A DNA stretch of 64,000 nucleotides from Mycolicibacter virginiensis (GCF_022374935.2 NZ_CP092430.2:1922001-1986000); one strand, 5' to 3'; positions 35,230-46,183 are shown, counted from the first letter of the stretch. A program made the numbers and translations. Notes: a model not told the origin generated them from the letters alone.

Positions 35230-35257
35230 TCCGGCTTACAGGCCAGCTCGTCCGCCT
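35230..35257 (+). repeat. right attachment repeat (attR) beside the CYTH-CHAD gene
   Basis: This 28-base repeat equals 30169-30196 except for G at 35246. It ends inside the stop codon of the convergent CYTH-CHAD gene (35256-35258). It therefore marks the original right side of the rnpB gene, displaced by the island. The G variant would still pair with the P1 strand of RNase P RNA as a G-U wobble. Confidence 0.85.
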
Positions 35258-36659
35258 ACATCACCCGCTTCAGCTTGCGCAGCGCGGGCCGCAACGCCGC
35301 CCGGCTCCGCGCGGCGAGGTCGACCTCACGGGCATACAACAGCCCATAGGTGAAGGTGTCCTCGCCGGCGGCCACCGCGGCATCGGCCTGCTGAAGCAGA
35401 TGTTTCCGGCTGACCACGCTGTCCTGGTGGTCGCCGAGCACGGTCTGAATCGTCTTGGCCCGCTTGGCGATCTTCTTCTTGTTCGCTGCCGCGGCGGCGT
35501 AGCGCAGCCGCTTGGCGGCCTTGCGGATCCGGTGCAGTGCCGCGTCGCGGTCGGCGGCCTTCTTGGCGGCCTTCACCGCCTTGCGCAGCCGCCGGTAGGC
35601 GATGTCCACCGTGGCGTACCGCTCGGCGGCCGGCGCGCTGACCAGATCGTCGAGGCCGTCGAGCAGCCGGAAGTACCGCGGGGAGCGCATCGCGGCCAGG
35701 CTGCGCCGCCGCCCCGTCTGATAGCGGCGCAGCGAGCCGCCGACCAGCCGTTCGCCCACCGGCCCGCGGACCAGCTCCGGCGTCAGCTCGTCGAGCGCCT
35801 GCTGATAGCGCTGGGCCAAGACCTCGGCGTCGCGGGCGACACCGAGCACCGCTCCCAGCTCCTGCAGTTCGTCGAGCAGCGGCGCGTGGGCCGTCTCCTC
35901 GCCCTGCAACAGGCTGCGGATCCGCCGGATCGTCACCCGCATCTGATGAATCGCGTCGTCGGCGTCGGCGCGCACCGCCCGATCCCAGACCAGCAACTGC
36001 TCGATCTGCTCGGCCAGCGCCCGATGCAGGCGATCGGTCGGGTGCGCAGGCACCGGCGGCGCCCCCAGCACCCGGGCTAGTTTGGAGCCGTAGCCGGCCG
36101 GCCCGGCGCCGGTGTCGAGCAGCCGGTTGCTCAGCCGGTCCAGCAGCTCAAGGTCCCCGCTGCCCAGCTCCAGTTCCCATTCCCGCCAGTGCTGTTCGGC
36201 GTCATCGCCGGCCGACGCGGTGACCTGGTCGTCGCAGAACTCGGCCAGCACCTCACCCCGGTCGTCACGCAGCACCACCACGCCGCGAGCGGTGTGAATT
36301 CGGGCCACCGGTGCCAGCGGCCGATCCCGCACGATCGCCCGCACCACGTCGAGCAGTTCGTCCGGAACCTCCGGGCCCAGGGGCGCGCGCACCTCGGTGC
36401 GGGTGTCGGGCCCGGCAGGAAGTTTCAGGTGCCAACCGGCGTCGGGACCGCCGGTGCGCCGGCGCAACGTGACTCGTCGGGCCGCCAGGTCGTGCCCGGG
36501 GGTGTCGAAGTAGACGGCCGCAAGATCCTGTGCCGACACCTGCTCGACGTGGGCGACCCCGGCGATGCCGTCGAAGGACGGCGAGATCGCCGCCGCGTCA
36601 ACGTCGAACTTGCGTTCCACCTCGCGAAACCGAGAGGTGCTCGGGTCGGTTGCAGACAC
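35256..36659 (-). CDS. CYTH and CHAD domain protein
   Basis: This 467-residue protein, homologue of M. tuberculosis Rv2226, has an N-terminal CYTH (triphosphate tunnel) domain at about 10-205. It begins with the metal-binding EVERKF, and has LRRRTGGPDAGWHLKLP and a WREWELEL strand. A C-terminal CHAD domain of conserved histidines and basic helices (about 220-467) has HQMRVTIRRIRSLL, LGVARDAEVL and HRIRKAAKRLRYA. CHAD domains bind polyphosphate, and the CYTH domain may hydrolyse triphosphate. The GTG at 36659 starts just before the CYTH motif. An upstream start at 36695 is possible. Confidence 0.9.
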   Translation of the reverse strand: MSATDPSTSRFREVERKFDVDAAAISPSFDGIAGVAHVEQVSAQDLAAVYFDTPGHDLAARRVTLRRRTGGPDAGWHLKLPAGPDTRTEVRAPLGPEVPDELLDVVRAIVRDRPLAPVARIHTARGVVVLRDDRGEVLAEFCDDQVTASAGDDAEQHWREWELELGSGDLELLDRLSNRLLDTGAGPAGYGSKLARVLGAPPVPAHPTDRLHRALAEQIEQLLVWDRAVRADADDAIHQMRVTIRRIRSLLQGEETAHAPLLDELQELGAVLGVARDAEVLAQRYQQALDELTPELVRGPVGERLVGGSLRRYQTGRRRSLAAMRSPRYFRLLDGLDDLVSAPAAERYATVDIAYRRLRKAVKAAKKAADRDAALHRIRKAAKRLRYAAAAANKKKIAKRAKTIQTVLGDHQDSVVSRKHLLQQADAAVAAGEDTFTYGLLYAREVDLAARSRAALRPALRKLKRVM

Positions 36660-36758
36660 GGCATTCAGCCTGTCACATCCGGACCGCCCGGACACGGCGG
36701 TTTAGCGAGGCTCGCCGGAGGCGAGGCGACGCTGGAACCGCCACATGAACATGGCGTT

Positions 36759-37598
36759 CTAGAAGCAGTGCTCCTCGGCCGGGAAAGTGCCCGCTGCCAC
36801 CTCGGCGGCGTACTGCTCTGCGGCGCGGCGCAACTCGCCGCCCACGTCGCCGAAGCGCTTGACGAACCGGGCTGTCTTGCCGGCGGTCATCCCGGCCATG
36901 TCCTGCCACACCAGAACCTGGGCGTCGCAGTTGGGCCCGGCGCCGATCCCGACGGTGGGAATGGTCAGCTTTCCGGTGATCTGGGTGGCCAGCTCGGCGG
37001 GCACCATCTCCATCACCACCGCGAACGCACCTGCTTCGGCCACCGCGATCGCGTCGTGAATGGTCTGCTCGGCAGCGTCACCGCGCCCCTGCACCCGGTA
37101 GCCACCGAGGGCGTTGACGCTCTGCGGGGTGAACCCGATGTGCGCCATCACGGGGATGCCGGCCGCGGTCAGCGTGGCGATCTGGTCGGCCACCCGCTCG
37201 CCGCCCTCCAGCTTGACCGCGTGCGCGCCACCCTCCTTCATGAACCGGGTGGCGGTGGCCAGCGCCGCCGCCGGCCCGCCTTCATAGGAGCCGAACGGCA
37301 GATCGGCGACCACCAGCGCATGCGGGGCACCGCGCACCACCGCGCGCACCAGCGGAAGTAGTTCATCGATGGTGATCGCAACGGTGGTGTCGTAGCCGTA
37401 GACCACATTGGCCGCCGAGTCGCCGACCAGCAGCACCGGAATACCGGCGTCGTCGAAGATGCGGGCCGACGAGTAGTCGTAAACCGTCAACATCCCCCAT
37501 TTGCGACCCTCGGCCTTCATCTGCTGCAGATGGTGCACGCGGGTTTGGGGAGCAATACGGGCAGGGCTGGGTGAAGCGCCATAAACGTGCTCAGACAT
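36759..37598 (-). CDS. panB: 3-methyl-2-oxobutanoate hydroxymethyltransferase
   Basis: This is a 279-residue PanB, the first committed enzyme of pantothenate synthesis: it transfers a hydroxymethyl group from methylenetetrahydrofolate to alpha-ketoisovalerate. Family motifs are [54 protein letters not shown] and [10 protein letters not shown]. The metal-binding Asp in VGDS and the catalytic Glu in EMVP are present. The ATG at 37598 (M-S-E-H-V-Y-G) gives the family length. The gene stands alone between CYTH-CHAD and the divergent protease gene. Confidence 0.96.
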   Translation of the reverse strand: MSEHVYGASPSPARIAPQTRVHHLQQMKAEGRKWGMLTVYDYSSARIFDDAGIPVLLVGDSAANVVYGYDTTVAITIDELLPLVRAVVRGAPHALVVADLPFGSYEGGPAAALATATRFMKEGGAHAVKLEGGERVADQIATLTAAGIPVMAHIGFTPQSVNALGGYRVQGRGDAAEQTIHDAIAVAEAGAFAVVMEMVPAELATQITGKLTIPTVGIGAGPNCDAQVLVWQDMAGMTAGKTARFVKRFGDVGGELRRAAEQYAAEVAAGTFPAEEHCF

Positions 37599-37791
37599 CG
37601 TTGTCCCTCGAATTGTTCGGGTCGATCCTCGAAGCCCGTAACTCGGGTCCCCGGGTCGTCTGACATGCCCAGTGTGCCACCTGCCGCCGCGCAGCTGAAC
37701 CTCCACGTGCAGTGGATTACCTCACACCGCCACGCGCGCAGCGCAGCAGGTGGCCGGGCTTGCACGGGCGTGCATGGCAGCATGTGGTGTC

Positions 37792-39333
37792 ATGAGCTCG
37801 CCGACGCGCCGCGACAGGATGACGCGCACCGCCCTGACCTGCCTCGCGATTGCGATGGTGGCATTCACCGTCGGCAGCTGCACCCGGATGACGCCGGGCC
37901 ACGCGGTGCTGGCCGTGCCGCGGGTCGGCCAACCGGTCCAATGGGACAAGTGCCGGTTCACCGCCGACACCAACATCAAGGTGCCCGCCGACGCCCAGTG
38001 CGGGTTCATCGGAGTTCCGGTGGACTACTCCAAACCGCAGGGCGCCGTCGCCCGGCTGGCCATGATCCGATTCCCGGCCACCAAGGACAAGATCGGCTCG
38101 TTGGTGATCAACCCGGGCGGGCCGGGGGAGTCCGGCATCGAAACCGCGGTGGGTTTGGTCAGCTCGCTGCCGCGTCAAGTCCGTGAACAGTTCGATCTTG
38201 TCGGGTTCGACCCGCGCGGAGTGGCGTCGTCACGGCCGGCGGTCTGGTGCAACTCCGACAAGGAGAACGACCGGCTGCGGGCCCTGAACCAGGTCGACTA
38301 CAGCCCCGAGGGCGTGGCACGCATCGAGAGCGAGACCAAGGAATACGTCGAGCGCTGCCTGGAAAAGACCGGCAAGGAATTTTTGGCCAACGTCGGCACC
38401 GTCAACGTCGCTCGCGACCTCGACGCGATCCGCGCCGGGTTGGGCGACGACAAGCTGACCTATCTCGGCTACTCCTACGGAACCCGGATCGGCGCGGCCT
38501 ACGCCGAGGCCTACCCGCAGAACGTGCGCGCGATGATCCTGGACGGCGCGGTGGACCCCAACGCCGACCCGATCGAAGAGGACCTGCGGCAGGCGCAGGC
38601 CTTCCAGGGCGCGTTCGACGACTTCGCGGCCGACTGCGCCAAGGAGGACGACTGCCCGTTGGGCACCGACCCGGCCAAGGCCGTCGACGTCTACCACAGC
38701 CTGGTCGACCCGTTGGTGGACAAGCCCGCCAAGACCAAGGATCCGCGCGGCCTGAGCTACAGCGACGCGATCGTCGGCACCATCATGGCGCTGTATTCGC
38801 CGACGTTCTGGACGCACCTCAACGACGGCCTGTCCGATCTGGCCGGCGGCCGCGGCGACATCATGCTGAGCCTGGCCGACCTCTACATGCGCCGGGACGC
38901 CAACGGCCACTACACCAACGCCACCGACGCCCGCGTCGCGGTCAACTGTGTCGACCAGCCGCCGATCACCGACCGCGCCAAGGTGATCGAGGAAGACCGG
39001 CGTTCGCGCGAGGTGGCACCGTTCATGAGCTACGGAAAGTTCACCGGCGACGCCCCGCTGGGCACCTGTGCCTTCTGGCCGGTACCGCCGACGACTGAGC
39101 CGCACACCCTTTCGGTCCCGGACCTGCCGCCGACGATGGTGGTCTCCACGACCCGGGACCCGGCCACCCCGTACCAGGCGGGCGTGGACTTGGCCAAGCA
39201 GCTGGGCGGGGGCCTGCTGACGTTCAACGGAACCCAGCACACGGTGGTTTTCCAGGGCAACGAATGCGTGGACCGATTCGCCACGCGATACCTGGTCGAC
39301 GGCACGTTGCCGCCAACCGATGCTAAGTGCTGA
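37792..39333 (+). CDS. secreted alpha/beta-hydrolase protease, Hip1/CaeA-like lipoprotein
   Basis: This 513-residue protein has a lipoprotein signal ending in VGSC (about residues 12-29), then an alpha/beta hydrolase of the tripeptidyl/prolyl peptidase type. The oxyanion GGPGESG is at about 100, the nucleophile elbow is GYSYGT, the C-terminal TAP-like domain has DPATPYQAG (acid), and the final catalytic His is in GTQHTVV. M. tuberculosis carries two tandem paralogues here (Rv2223c and Rv2224c, the latter being Hip1, which cleaves GroEL2 and affects host responses). This window has only one. It acts at the outer side of the membrane. Confidence 0.9.
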   Translation: MSSPTRRDRMTRTALTCLAIAMVAFTVGSCTRMTPGHAVLAVPRVGQPVQWDKCRFTADTNIKVPADAQCGFIGVPVDYSKPQGAVARLAMIRFPATKDKIGSLVINPGGPGESGIETAVGLVSSLPRQVREQFDLVGFDPRGVASSRPAVWCNSDKENDRLRALNQVDYSPEGVARIESETKEYVERCLEKTGKEFLANVGTVNVARDLDAIRAGLGDDKLTYLGYSYGTRIGAAYAEAYPQNVRAMILDGAVDPNADPIEEDLRQAQAFQGAFDDFAADCAKEDDCPLGTDPAKAVDVYHSLVDPLVDKPAKTKDPRGLSYSDAIVGTIMALYSPTFWTHLNDGLSDLAGGRGDIMLSLADLYMRRDANGHYTNATDARVAVNCVDQPPITDRAKVIEEDRRSREVAPFMSYGKFTGDAPLGTCAFWPVPPTTEPHTLSVPDLPPTMVVSTTRDPATPYQAGVDLAKQLGGGLLTFNGTQHTVVFQGNECVDRFATRYLVDGTLPPTDAKC

Positions 39334-39353
39334 GCGCTGATACGCTTCGCGGT

Positions 39354-40694
39354 ATGGACCGTCAGAAGGAGTTTGTGCTCCGCACGCTGGAGGAACGCGA
39401 CATCCGTTTCGTCCGGCTCTGGTTCACCGATGTCCTCGGTTATCTGAAATCCGTCGCGATCGCCCCGGCCGAGCTCGAGGGTGCCTTCGACGAAGGCGTG
39501 GGCTTCGACGGCTCGGCGATCGAGGGCTTCGCGCGGGTCTTCGAATCCGACATGGTCGCCCACCCGGATCCGTCGACCTTCCAGCTGCTGCCGTGGGTGT
39601 CCGACACCGGCCGGCAGTACTCGGCGCGGATGTTCTGCGACATCACCATGCCGGACGGATCGCCGGCCTGGGCGTCGTCGCGGCATGTGTTGCGCCGGCA
39701 GCTGGCCAAGGCCGGCGAACTGGGTTTCGCCTGCTACGTGCACCCCGAGATCGAGTTCTTCCTGCTGGAGCCCGGCCCCTATGACGGGAGCACCCCGGTT
39801 CCGGCCGATGACGCGGGCTACTTCGACCAGTCGATTCACGGCTCGGCCGCCAACTTCCGCCGGCACGCGATCGACGCGCTGGAGTCGATGGGCATCTCGG
39901 TGGAGTACAGCCACCACGAGAACGCTCCGGGCCAGCAGGAGATCGACCTGCGCTACGCCGACGCGCTGTCGATGGCCGACAACGTGATGACGTTCCGCTA
40001 CCTGATCAAAGAGATCGCGCTCAAGGAGGGCGTGCGGGCGTCGTTCATGCCCAAGCCGTTCCGCGAGCACGCCGGTTCGGCCATGCACACCCACATGAGC
40101 CTGTTCGAGGGCGAGGTCAACGCCTTCCACAGCCCGGACGACCCGCTGCAGCTGTCGGCCACCGCGAAGTCGTTCATCGCCGGGATTCTCGAGCACGCCA
40201 ACGAGATCAGTGCCGTCACCAACCAGTGGGTGAACTCCTACAAGCGGCTGATCCACGGTGGGGAAGCACCCACCGCGGCATCCTGGGGTGCCTCCAACCG
40301 CTCGGCACTGGTGCGGGTCCCGATGTACAGCCCGCACAAGACGTCGTCGCGGCGTATCGAGGTGCGGAGCCCGGACTCGGCATGCAACCCCTACCTGGCC
40401 TTCGCGGTGCTGTTGGCCGCCGGGCTGCGTGGGGTGGAGCAGGGTTACGAGCTCGGCCCGGAGGCCGAGGACAACGTATGGGCGCTGACTCCCGAGGAGC
40501 GCCGGGCCATGGGCTACAAGGAACTGCCCGGCACCCTCGAGCGTGCGCTGAGCGAGATGGAGAACTCCGAGCTGGTCGCGGAAGCGTTGGGGGAGCAGGT
40601 CTTCGATTTCTTCCTGCGTAACAAGCGTCAGGAGTGGGCGAACTACCGCAGCCACGTGACCCCCTACGAGCTGCAGAACTACCTGGCGCTGTAG
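39354..40694 (+). CDS. glnA2: glutamine synthetase family protein GlnA2
   Basis: This 446-residue type I glutamine synthetase matches M. tuberculosis GlnA2. Catalytic elements are [34 protein letters not shown] (ammonium/metal side) and NRSALVRVP. The adenylylation tyrosine loop of GlnA1 is replaced ([10 protein letters not shown], no Tyr), so it is not expected to be regulated by GlnE in the usual way. GlnA2-type enzymes may use substrates other than ammonia and glutamate. It begins 20 bases after the protease gene and is followed by glnE after 16 bases, so the three probably form an operon. Confidence 0.92.
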   Translation: MDRQKEFVLRTLEERDIRFVRLWFTDVLGYLKSVAIAPAELEGAFDEGVGFDGSAIEGFARVFESDMVAHPDPSTFQLLPWVSDTGRQYSARMFCDITMPDGSPAWASSRHVLRRQLAKAGELGFACYVHPEIEFFLLEPGPYDGSTPVPADDAGYFDQSIHGSAANFRRHAIDALESMGISVEYSHHENAPGQQEIDLRYADALSMADNVMTFRYLIKEIALKEGVRASFMPKPFREHAGSAMHTHMSLFEGEVNAFHSPDDPLQLSATAKSFIAGILEHANEISAVTNQWVNSYKRLIHGGEAPTAASWGASNRSALVRVPMYSPHKTSSRRIEVRSPDSACNPYLAFAVLLAAGLRGVEQGYELGPEAEDNVWALTPEERRAMGYKELPGTLERALSEMENSELVAEALGEQVFDFFLRNKRQEWANYRSHVTPYELQNYLAL

Positions 40695-40710
40695 GAGCCT
40701 CCGCAGCCTC

Positions 40711-43700
40711 ATGGCCTATCCCGGAGCTCAGCGCCGCAAGCTGCCCAGCGTCGGGCGCCTCGGTCTGGTCGACCGGTACGCCGCGGCCGACCTGACCGCC
40801 CTGGGCTGGTACAGCGCGTACACCCAACCGCACGTCGACGTGCTCTGGGCGCTGTCGCGCGCTCCCGATGCCGACGTGGCGTTGCGCACCCTGGTCCGGC
40901 TGTCCGAAGCGCCGGGCATCGACTGGGCCGAACTGAGCGCAGCGCTCATGGCCGACCGGGGACTGCGCGGGCGCCTGTTCGCGGTACTGGGATCCTCACT
41001 GACGCTGGGCGATCACCTGATCACCCATCCGGAGACCTGGAAGCTGTTGGCCAGTCCGGTCGACTCCGACGACTACACGATCGCGCTGCCGTCGGCGGCA
41101 GAACTGCGCGCGATGTTCACCGACTGCGTTGCCGCCACCACCGACGGCGCCTACATCGATCGGCTGAGGTCGCTGTACCGCGACCGGATGCTGGTGTTGG
41201 CGTCGATAGACCTGGCGCCCACCGTCGAACAGCTGCCGGCCCTCCCCTTCGTGGCGGTCGGCGAGCATCTGGCCGACCTGGCCGACGCCGCGCTGGCGGC
41301 CGCGCTGCGGGTGGCCGAACTGCAGGTCTGCGGCCCCGACGCCGGTGCCGACCTGCCGCGGATTGCCGTGATCGCCATGGGCAAATGCGGTGCGCGGGAA
41401 CTGAATTACGTCAGCGACGTCGACGTCATCTTCGTCGCCGAGGATGCCGGAGCGGTGAGTACCCGAGTCGCCGGTGAGCTGATGCGGGTGGCCGGCGAGG
41501 CGTTCTTCGAAGTGGACGCCGGGCTGCGGCCCGAGGGCCGGCACGGCGCTCTGGTGCGCACCCTGGAATCGCACATCGCCTACTACCAGCGTTGGGCCAA
41601 GACCTGGGAGTTCCAAGCGCTGCTCAAGGCGCGCGCGGCCGTCGGCGACGCCGAATTGGGACAGGCCTACATCGACGCACTGCTACCGATGGTCTGGACC
41701 GCATGCGAGCGTGAGGATTTCGTCACCGACGTGCAGGCGATGCGCCGCCGGGTGGCGCAGCTGGTACCCGCCGAGATCCGGACCCGCGAGATCAAGCTGG
41801 GCTCTGGGGGACTGCGCGATGTGGAGTTCGCCGTGCAGCTGTTGCAGCTGGTGCACGGCCGCAGCGATGAGTCACTGCATGTGGCATCCACGGTCGATGC
41901 ACTGGCGGCCCTGGGGGCCGGCGGCTACATCGGCCGCGAGGATTCGGCCGACCTGACTGCCTCCTATGAGTTCCTACGACTCCTGGAGCACCGGCTGCAG
42001 CTGCAGCGGCTCAAGCGCACCCACATGCTCCCGCCGCCCGATGACGACGAGGCGCTGCGCTGGCTGGCCCGCTCCGCCCATGTCCGCCCGGACGGCCGTC
42101 ACGACGCCCTGGGCGTCCTTCGCGAAGAGCTCAAAGCGCAGAACCGGCGGGTGTCGCGGCTGCACGCCAAGCTCTTCTACCAACCGCTGCTGGAGGCCGT
42201 CGGTCCGGCGGGACTGGAGCTGGCCGGGGGACTGACTCCCGGTGCCGCGGAACGGCAGCTGGCGGCACTGGGGTACGAGGCGCCGCACAACGCGCTGACC
42301 CACCTGGGTGCGCTGACCAACCAGAGCGGTCGCCGGGGTCGGGTGCAGGCGGTGCTGCTGCCCACCCTGCTGTACTGGCTGTCGAACACCCCCAACCCCG
42401 ATGCAGGCCTGTTGGCCTATCGGCGGCTGAGCGAGGCGATGGCCCAACAGCGTTGGTACCTGAGCACCCTGCGTGATAGCAGTGCGGTGGCCAAGCGGCT
42501 GATGCGAGTGTTGGGCACCTCCGCCTACATCCCGGAACTGCTGATGCGGGCCCCCGATGTCATCCAGGCCTATGGCGACGGACCGTCGGGGCCCAAGTTG
42601 CTCGACACCGGCCCAGAAGCGGTGTCACGGGCCCTGATCGCATCGGCGGGCCGCCACCCCGACCCCGTGCGCGCGATCGCCTCGGCCCGCAGCCTGCGTC
42701 GCCACGAGCTGGCGCGCATCGCCTCGGCGGATCTGCTGGGCATGCTCGACGTCATCGACGTCTGCCGGGCACTGACCGCAGTGTGGGCGGCGGTGTTGCA
42801 GGCCGCCCTGGACGCGATCGTCCGGGTCAATCTGCCCGGGTCGCCCGACACCGACGCGCCGGAAGCGCCGGCGCGGATCGCGGTGATCGGCATGGGCCGA
42901 CTCGGTGGGCGCGAACTGGGCTACGGCTCGGACGCCGATGTCATGTTCGTGTGCGAGGCCAACGAGAAGGCGACGGGGGTCAGCGACGCCGACGCGGTGC
43001 GCTGGGCCACGTCGATCGTTGAACAGGTCCGGGCGCTGCTGGGCACCGCCAGCGTCGATCCGCCCCTGCAGGTCGACATCAACCTGCGTCCCGAGGGCCG
43101 CAACGGCCCGCCGGTGCGCACCCTGGCGTCCTACGCGGCCTACTACGACCAATGGGCGCAGCCCTGGGAGATCCAAGCGCTGCTGCGGGCGCACTGCGTC
43201 GCCGGCGATGCGGACCTGGGCAACCGTTTCCTGCGGATGGTCGATGCCACCCGCTATCCGCCCGGCGGGGTGTCTGCCGACGCGGTGCGTGAGATTCGCC
43301 GGGTCAAGGCGCGTGTCGACGCTGAACGACTGCCGCGTGGGGCCGACCCCAATACGCACACCAAACTGGGCCGTGGCGGCCTGGCCGACGTCGAGTGGAC
43401 CGTGCAGCTGTTGCAGCTGCGCCACGCCCACAATGTTCCAGCGCTGCACAACACCTCTACGCTGGAAACCCTGGACGCCATCGCCGCTGCCGGGCTGCTC
43501 GAAGAAGACGAAGTGGACCGGCTCCGGCAGGCCTGGCTGATCGCCACGCGTGCGCGCAACGCGCTGGTGCTGGTTCGTGGCAAACCCACCGACCAACTGC
43601 CCGGGCCGGGCCGCGCGCTGAACGCGGTCGCGGTGGCCGCCGGCTGGCCCGGTGGCGACGGCGGTGAGTTCCTGGACAACTACCTCCGGGTGACACGGCG

Positions 43701-43737
43701 TGCGAAGGTCGTCGCGCGCAAGGTATTCGGAGACTGA
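40711..43737 (+). CDS. glnE: glutamine synthetase adenylyltransferase/deadenylylase
   Basis: This is a 1,008-residue bifunctional GlnE. Two related nucleotidyltransferase domains are visible: the N-terminal deadenylylase half with [19 protein letters not shown], and the C-terminal adenylyltransferase half with [19 protein letters not shown]. Each carries the D-x-D metal pair and a following RPEGR segment (GLRPEGRHG and NLRPEGRNG). In M. tuberculosis GlnE is essential and modifies GlnA1. The length matches the family (about 990). Confidence 0.96.
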   Translation: MAYPGAQRRKLPSVGRLGLVDRYAAADLTALGWYSAYTQPHVDVLWALSRAPDADVALRTLVRLSEAPGIDWAELSAALMADRGLRGRLFAVLGSSLTLGDHLITHPETWKLLASPVDSDDYTIALPSAAELRAMFTDCVAATTDGAYIDRLRSLYRDRMLVLASIDLAPTVEQLPALPFVAVGEHLADLADAALAAALRVAELQVCGPDAGADLPRIAVIAMGKCGARELNYVSDVDVIFVAEDAGAVSTRVAGELMRVAGEAFFEVDAGLRPEGRHGALVRTLESHIAYYQRWAKTWEFQALLKARAAVGDAELGQAYIDALLPMVWTACEREDFVTDVQAMRRRVAQLVPAEIRTREIKLGSGGLRDVEFAVQLLQLVHGRSDESLHVASTVDALAALGAGGYIGREDSADLTASYEFLRLLEHRLQLQRLKRTHMLPPPDDDEALRWLARSAHVRPDGRHDALGVLREELKAQNRRVSRLHAKLFYQPLLEAVGPAGLELAGGLTPGAAERQLAALGYEAPHNALTHLGALTNQSGRRGRVQAVLLPTLLYWLSNTPNPDAGLLAYRRLSEAMAQQRWYLSTLRDSSAVAKRLMRVLGTSAYIPELLMRAPDVIQAYGDGPSGPKLLDTGPEAVSRALIASAGRHPDPVRAIASARSLRRHELARIASADLLGMLDVIDVCRALTAVWAAVLQAALDAIVRVNLPGSPDTDAPEAPARIAVIGMGRLGGRELGYGSDADVMFVCEANEKATGVSDADAVRWATSIVEQVRALLGTASVDPPLQVDINLRPEGRNGPPVRTLASYAAYYDQWAQPWEIQALLRAHCVAGDADLGNRFLRMVDATRYPPGGVSADAVREIRRVKARVDAERLPRGADPNTHTKLGRGGLADVEWTVQLLQLRHAHNVPALHNTSTLETLDAIAAAGLLEEDEVDRLRQAWLIATRARNALVLVRGKPTDQLPGPGRALNAVAVAAGWPGGDGGEFLDNYLRVTRRAKVVARKVFGD

Positions 43738-43749
43738 AGGAGGACCTCG

Positions 43750-44397
43750 GTGGTGGATTTCAGGGCTCGCTCGAACGTGCCGACGATCAGCGCGGACGAG
43801 AGTGGGCAACTGGTAGAGCGCTACGGACCACTGGCTCAGGCGGTCCGCGACCTGATCGACGCCACCATCCGCACCCAGGCCGACGAGGCCACGGCTCGCG
43901 AGGTGACTGCTCAGGTGCAGGAGCTGACCGAGCGGCTTCGTGGCGGAACCCTCAGCGACTCACCGGGACTGCGCTATGTCGTCGACGGACGGCCGCTGGC
44001 GTGGGGTAACGCCGTGGTGGGTCTGCGTAACCCGATCGCTCCGCCGCTGGTGATCCAGCACGGGGAGAACGGGCACTGCTGGAGCGACTTTTACCTGGGC
44101 GCTGCCTACGAGGGCCCGCCGTCGCTGGTCCACGGCGGGGTCAGCGCGCTGGTCCTCGACCATGTGCTCGGTGAGGCCGCCAGCGACGGCCTGACCAAAC
44201 CGCGCTACACCGGCACGATCACGGTGAAGTACCTGCGCGGTACGCCCCTGGGGCCGTTGCACGCCGAAGCCTCGATCTACCGCAAGGACGGCGTGAAAAC
44301 CTATGCCCGCGGCCATATCGCCGACGCCAACGGGGTCACCGTGGAGGCCGAGGGGGTTTTCATCACGCCGTCCTGGGCCCGCGACGGGCTCGAGTGA
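43750..44397 (+). CDS. PaaI/hotdog-fold thioesterase
   Basis: This is a 215-residue single-hotdog protein. The active region PPSLVHGGVSALVLDHVLGEAA has the HGG-x-x-x-x-x-x-D pattern of acyl-CoA thioesterases, and TGTITVKYLRGTPLGPLHAEA is the following beta sheet. The N-terminal 80 residues form helices of unknown role. The GTG start is preceded by AAGGAGG at good distance. It follows glnE by 12 bases and may be cotranscribed, but no link to nitrogen metabolism is evident. Confidence 0.85.
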   Translation: MVDFRARSNVPTISADESGQLVERYGPLAQAVRDLIDATIRTQADEATAREVTAQVQELTERLRGGTLSDSPGLRYVVDGRPLAWGNAVVGLRNPIAPPLVIQHGENGHCWSDFYLGAAYEGPPSLVHGGVSALVLDHVLGEAASDGLTKPRYTGTITVKYLRGTPLGPLHAEASIYRKDGVKTYARGHIADANGVTVEAEGVFITPSWARDGLE

Positions 44398-44580
44398 CGG
44401 CAGGAGCGCGCCCGACGTCAGCCGCCAGCGGCATCGTCAGGGCATCGAGCAGGTCGCCGGAGGCGATCTCCTGGGCGAACAGACTCACGTTGTAGGCCGG
44501 CAGGGTGGTCAGCAGGGCATTGACCAGGTCGGCGATCGGCAGCAGAGCCGAATAGCCGTTATTGCGAGGGCAATTTGCGG
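44363..44580 (-). pseudogene. C-terminal remnant of a mycobacterial alpha/beta-fold secreted protein
   Basis: On the minus strand the sequence reads NNGYSALLPIADLVNALL, then PAYNVSLFAQEIASG and DLLDALTMPLAAD, and stops at 44363. It has no start codon or upstream domain. The pattern resembles the C-terminal end of PE-PPE-type or related secreted hydrolases of mycobacteria. It abuts the 13E12 HNH gene and overlaps the end of the thioesterase gene. It is probably what is left after the HNH element or a deletion disrupted the locus. Identification is from memory of the motif. Confidence 0.55.
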
Positions 44581-45966
44581 CTAGGCGGCTTCGTCGCCGG
44601 GTGGGTCTGGGTCGCCTTGGAGGAGTTCTTCGGGGTGGTGGGCGTGGTTGATTTGGGGTGGTCCGGTTCCGTCGGTCCAGGCGAGGCGTCCGGTGGTGGT
44701 GGGGATGGTTTGTTGGTGGCCGTCGGTGGTGTCGGTGTGGTCGCAGCCGCAGGCGAAGAACAGTTCGTCGGCGTTGGTGTGGCCGCCGTGTGCCCAGGGT
44801 TGGGAGTGGTGCACTTCGCAGTGGTAGCCCGGTTCCAGGCAGTTTGGTCGGGTGCAGCCGCGGTCGCGGGCGTGGCAGATGAGGCGTTGATCGGCGGTGG
44901 CGATGCGTTTTTGTCGGCCGAGGTAGAGCGGGCGTTTGGTGTGGTCGTCGAAGACGGCCAGGTAGTGAATCGCTTGGGCGGCCATGGTGATCAGGTCGCG
45001 CATCGGTAGTCGGGATCCGCCGCCGGTCAGTGCCGGCGGTGGCATGGCGATGGTGGGGTCGGCGGCGGCGTGGGCGGCTTGGTTGAGTTCGGCGAGGGTG
45101 GTGGTGATGACGACGGTGACGGGGTGGCCGCGGTGGGTGCCGAGTTTGCCCGAGCCGATGGCGGTGGATAGGGCTAGGCGCAGGGCGTCGTGGCAGCGCT
45201 GCGCGGCGGTGCGGTCATCACCGGCGGCGGGGTCGCTGGGATCGGGCTGGTGGCGTCCGGGGCGTACCGCGGCGGCGATGGCTTCGAAGTAGGCGCGGGT
45301 TTGGGGGTCGAGGAGTCCGGTGAGTTTGGACATGCCGTCGGGGCCTTGGCGGCCCAGTGTCAGGCTGCGGCGGCGTGCGCGGTCGTGGTCGCTGAATAGG
45401 CCGTCGGGGTTGAGGTGATCGGCGATGCGTTGCCCGATTTTGGTGAGCACCCCGGCGTCGACTGCGGTGGCGTGGGAGACCAGGGCGGCTTCGGCCGCAC
45501 TGATCTGGGGTGGGGCTACTGAGGTGGGTAGGACGTCGACGGCTTGGCAGATCGCGCGGATGTGGTCTTCCCCAATAGAGCCGGCGGCCACTGCGCTGGC
45601 TAGGGCCGGGAGTTCAGGAGGCAAAACGGCTCCGGTCAGGGAGCGTCGGGGTCGGATGCGGGCGGCCAGGCGGCAGCGGCGGGTGATCTCGCGGGGGGTG
45701 ATCCGCAGCCGTTTCCATAGGGCGGTCCGTGCTGCGGCGATCGAACCGCACCCATCGGGCGGGTCGGCGAGTTCGCCGAAAATCCGATACATCAACCCGC
45801 GATTGATGCGTTCCTGGGTCTCCAAGCGGTCGGCGATATCGATGCGAAAGGTGTTGCCCACCAGATCCGTCGGGGTCGCCCGCAACACCGCCTGGGCGGC
45901 GTCAATGGCATCGAGTGCAGCGCAGACCTGCTCCCGCGCCGCCACCGCACCCAACACCGTTGCCAT
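44581..45966 (-). CDS. 13E12-repeat family HNH endonuclease (DUF222)
   Basis: This is a 461-residue member of the mycobacterial REP13E12 family. The N-terminal DUF222 helical domain (about 1-340) is followed by a C-terminal HNH nuclease: CTRPNCLEPGYHCEVHHSQPWAHGG with NADELFFACGCDH, containing the HH, Asn and cysteine pairs that bind zinc. These genes occur in many copies per genome and serve as insertion sites for phiRv1-type prophages. Their job is not known. The reading frame is intact. It separates glnE/thioesterase from the secreted protein and glnA1. Confidence 0.9.
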   Translation of the reverse strand: MATVLGAVAAREQVCAALDAIDAAQAVLRATPTDLVGNTFRIDIADRLETQERINRGLMYRIFGELADPPDGCGSIAAARTALWKRLRITPREITRRCRLAARIRPRRSLTGAVLPPELPALASAVAAGSIGEDHIRAICQAVDVLPTSVAPPQISAAEAALVSHATAVDAGVLTKIGQRIADHLNPDGLFSDHDRARRRSLTLGRQGPDGMSKLTGLLDPQTRAYFEAIAAAVRPGRHQPDPSDPAAGDDRTAAQRCHDALRLALSTAIGSGKLGTHRGHPVTVVITTTLAELNQAAHAAADPTIAMPPPALTGGGSRLPMRDLITMAAQAIHYLAVFDDHTKRPLYLGRQKRIATADQRLICHARDRGCTRPNCLEPGYHCEVHHSQPWAHGGHTNADELFFACGCDHTDTTDGHQQTIPTTTGRLAWTDGTGPPQINHAHHPEELLQGDPDPPGDEAA

Positions 45967-46183
45967 ACCCCGACGCTAAAAACCACCCCCGACAGCCACG
46001 TCCGAAGACAGCCCTGGGAAGGCCAGCCTGTGGATCAACCCCCAACTGGGGATAACGACCCAACGGGCTGATTCCAGAAATGCGCTGAACAGGACATGTT
46101 TCTAGCTATTTGTTATGGTTTTTCTTCAGTAATATTCATGTTGCCGCTGCGGACGGCGGCGTGGTTCGGGGAGGAAGAGGGCA

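Noticed and set aside
46110..46135. A full sigma-70 promoter before the secreted-protein gene at 46184.
   Set aside because: TAATAT is good, but the best -35 candidate (TTGTTA) is only 14 bases away, so the pair is not convincing.
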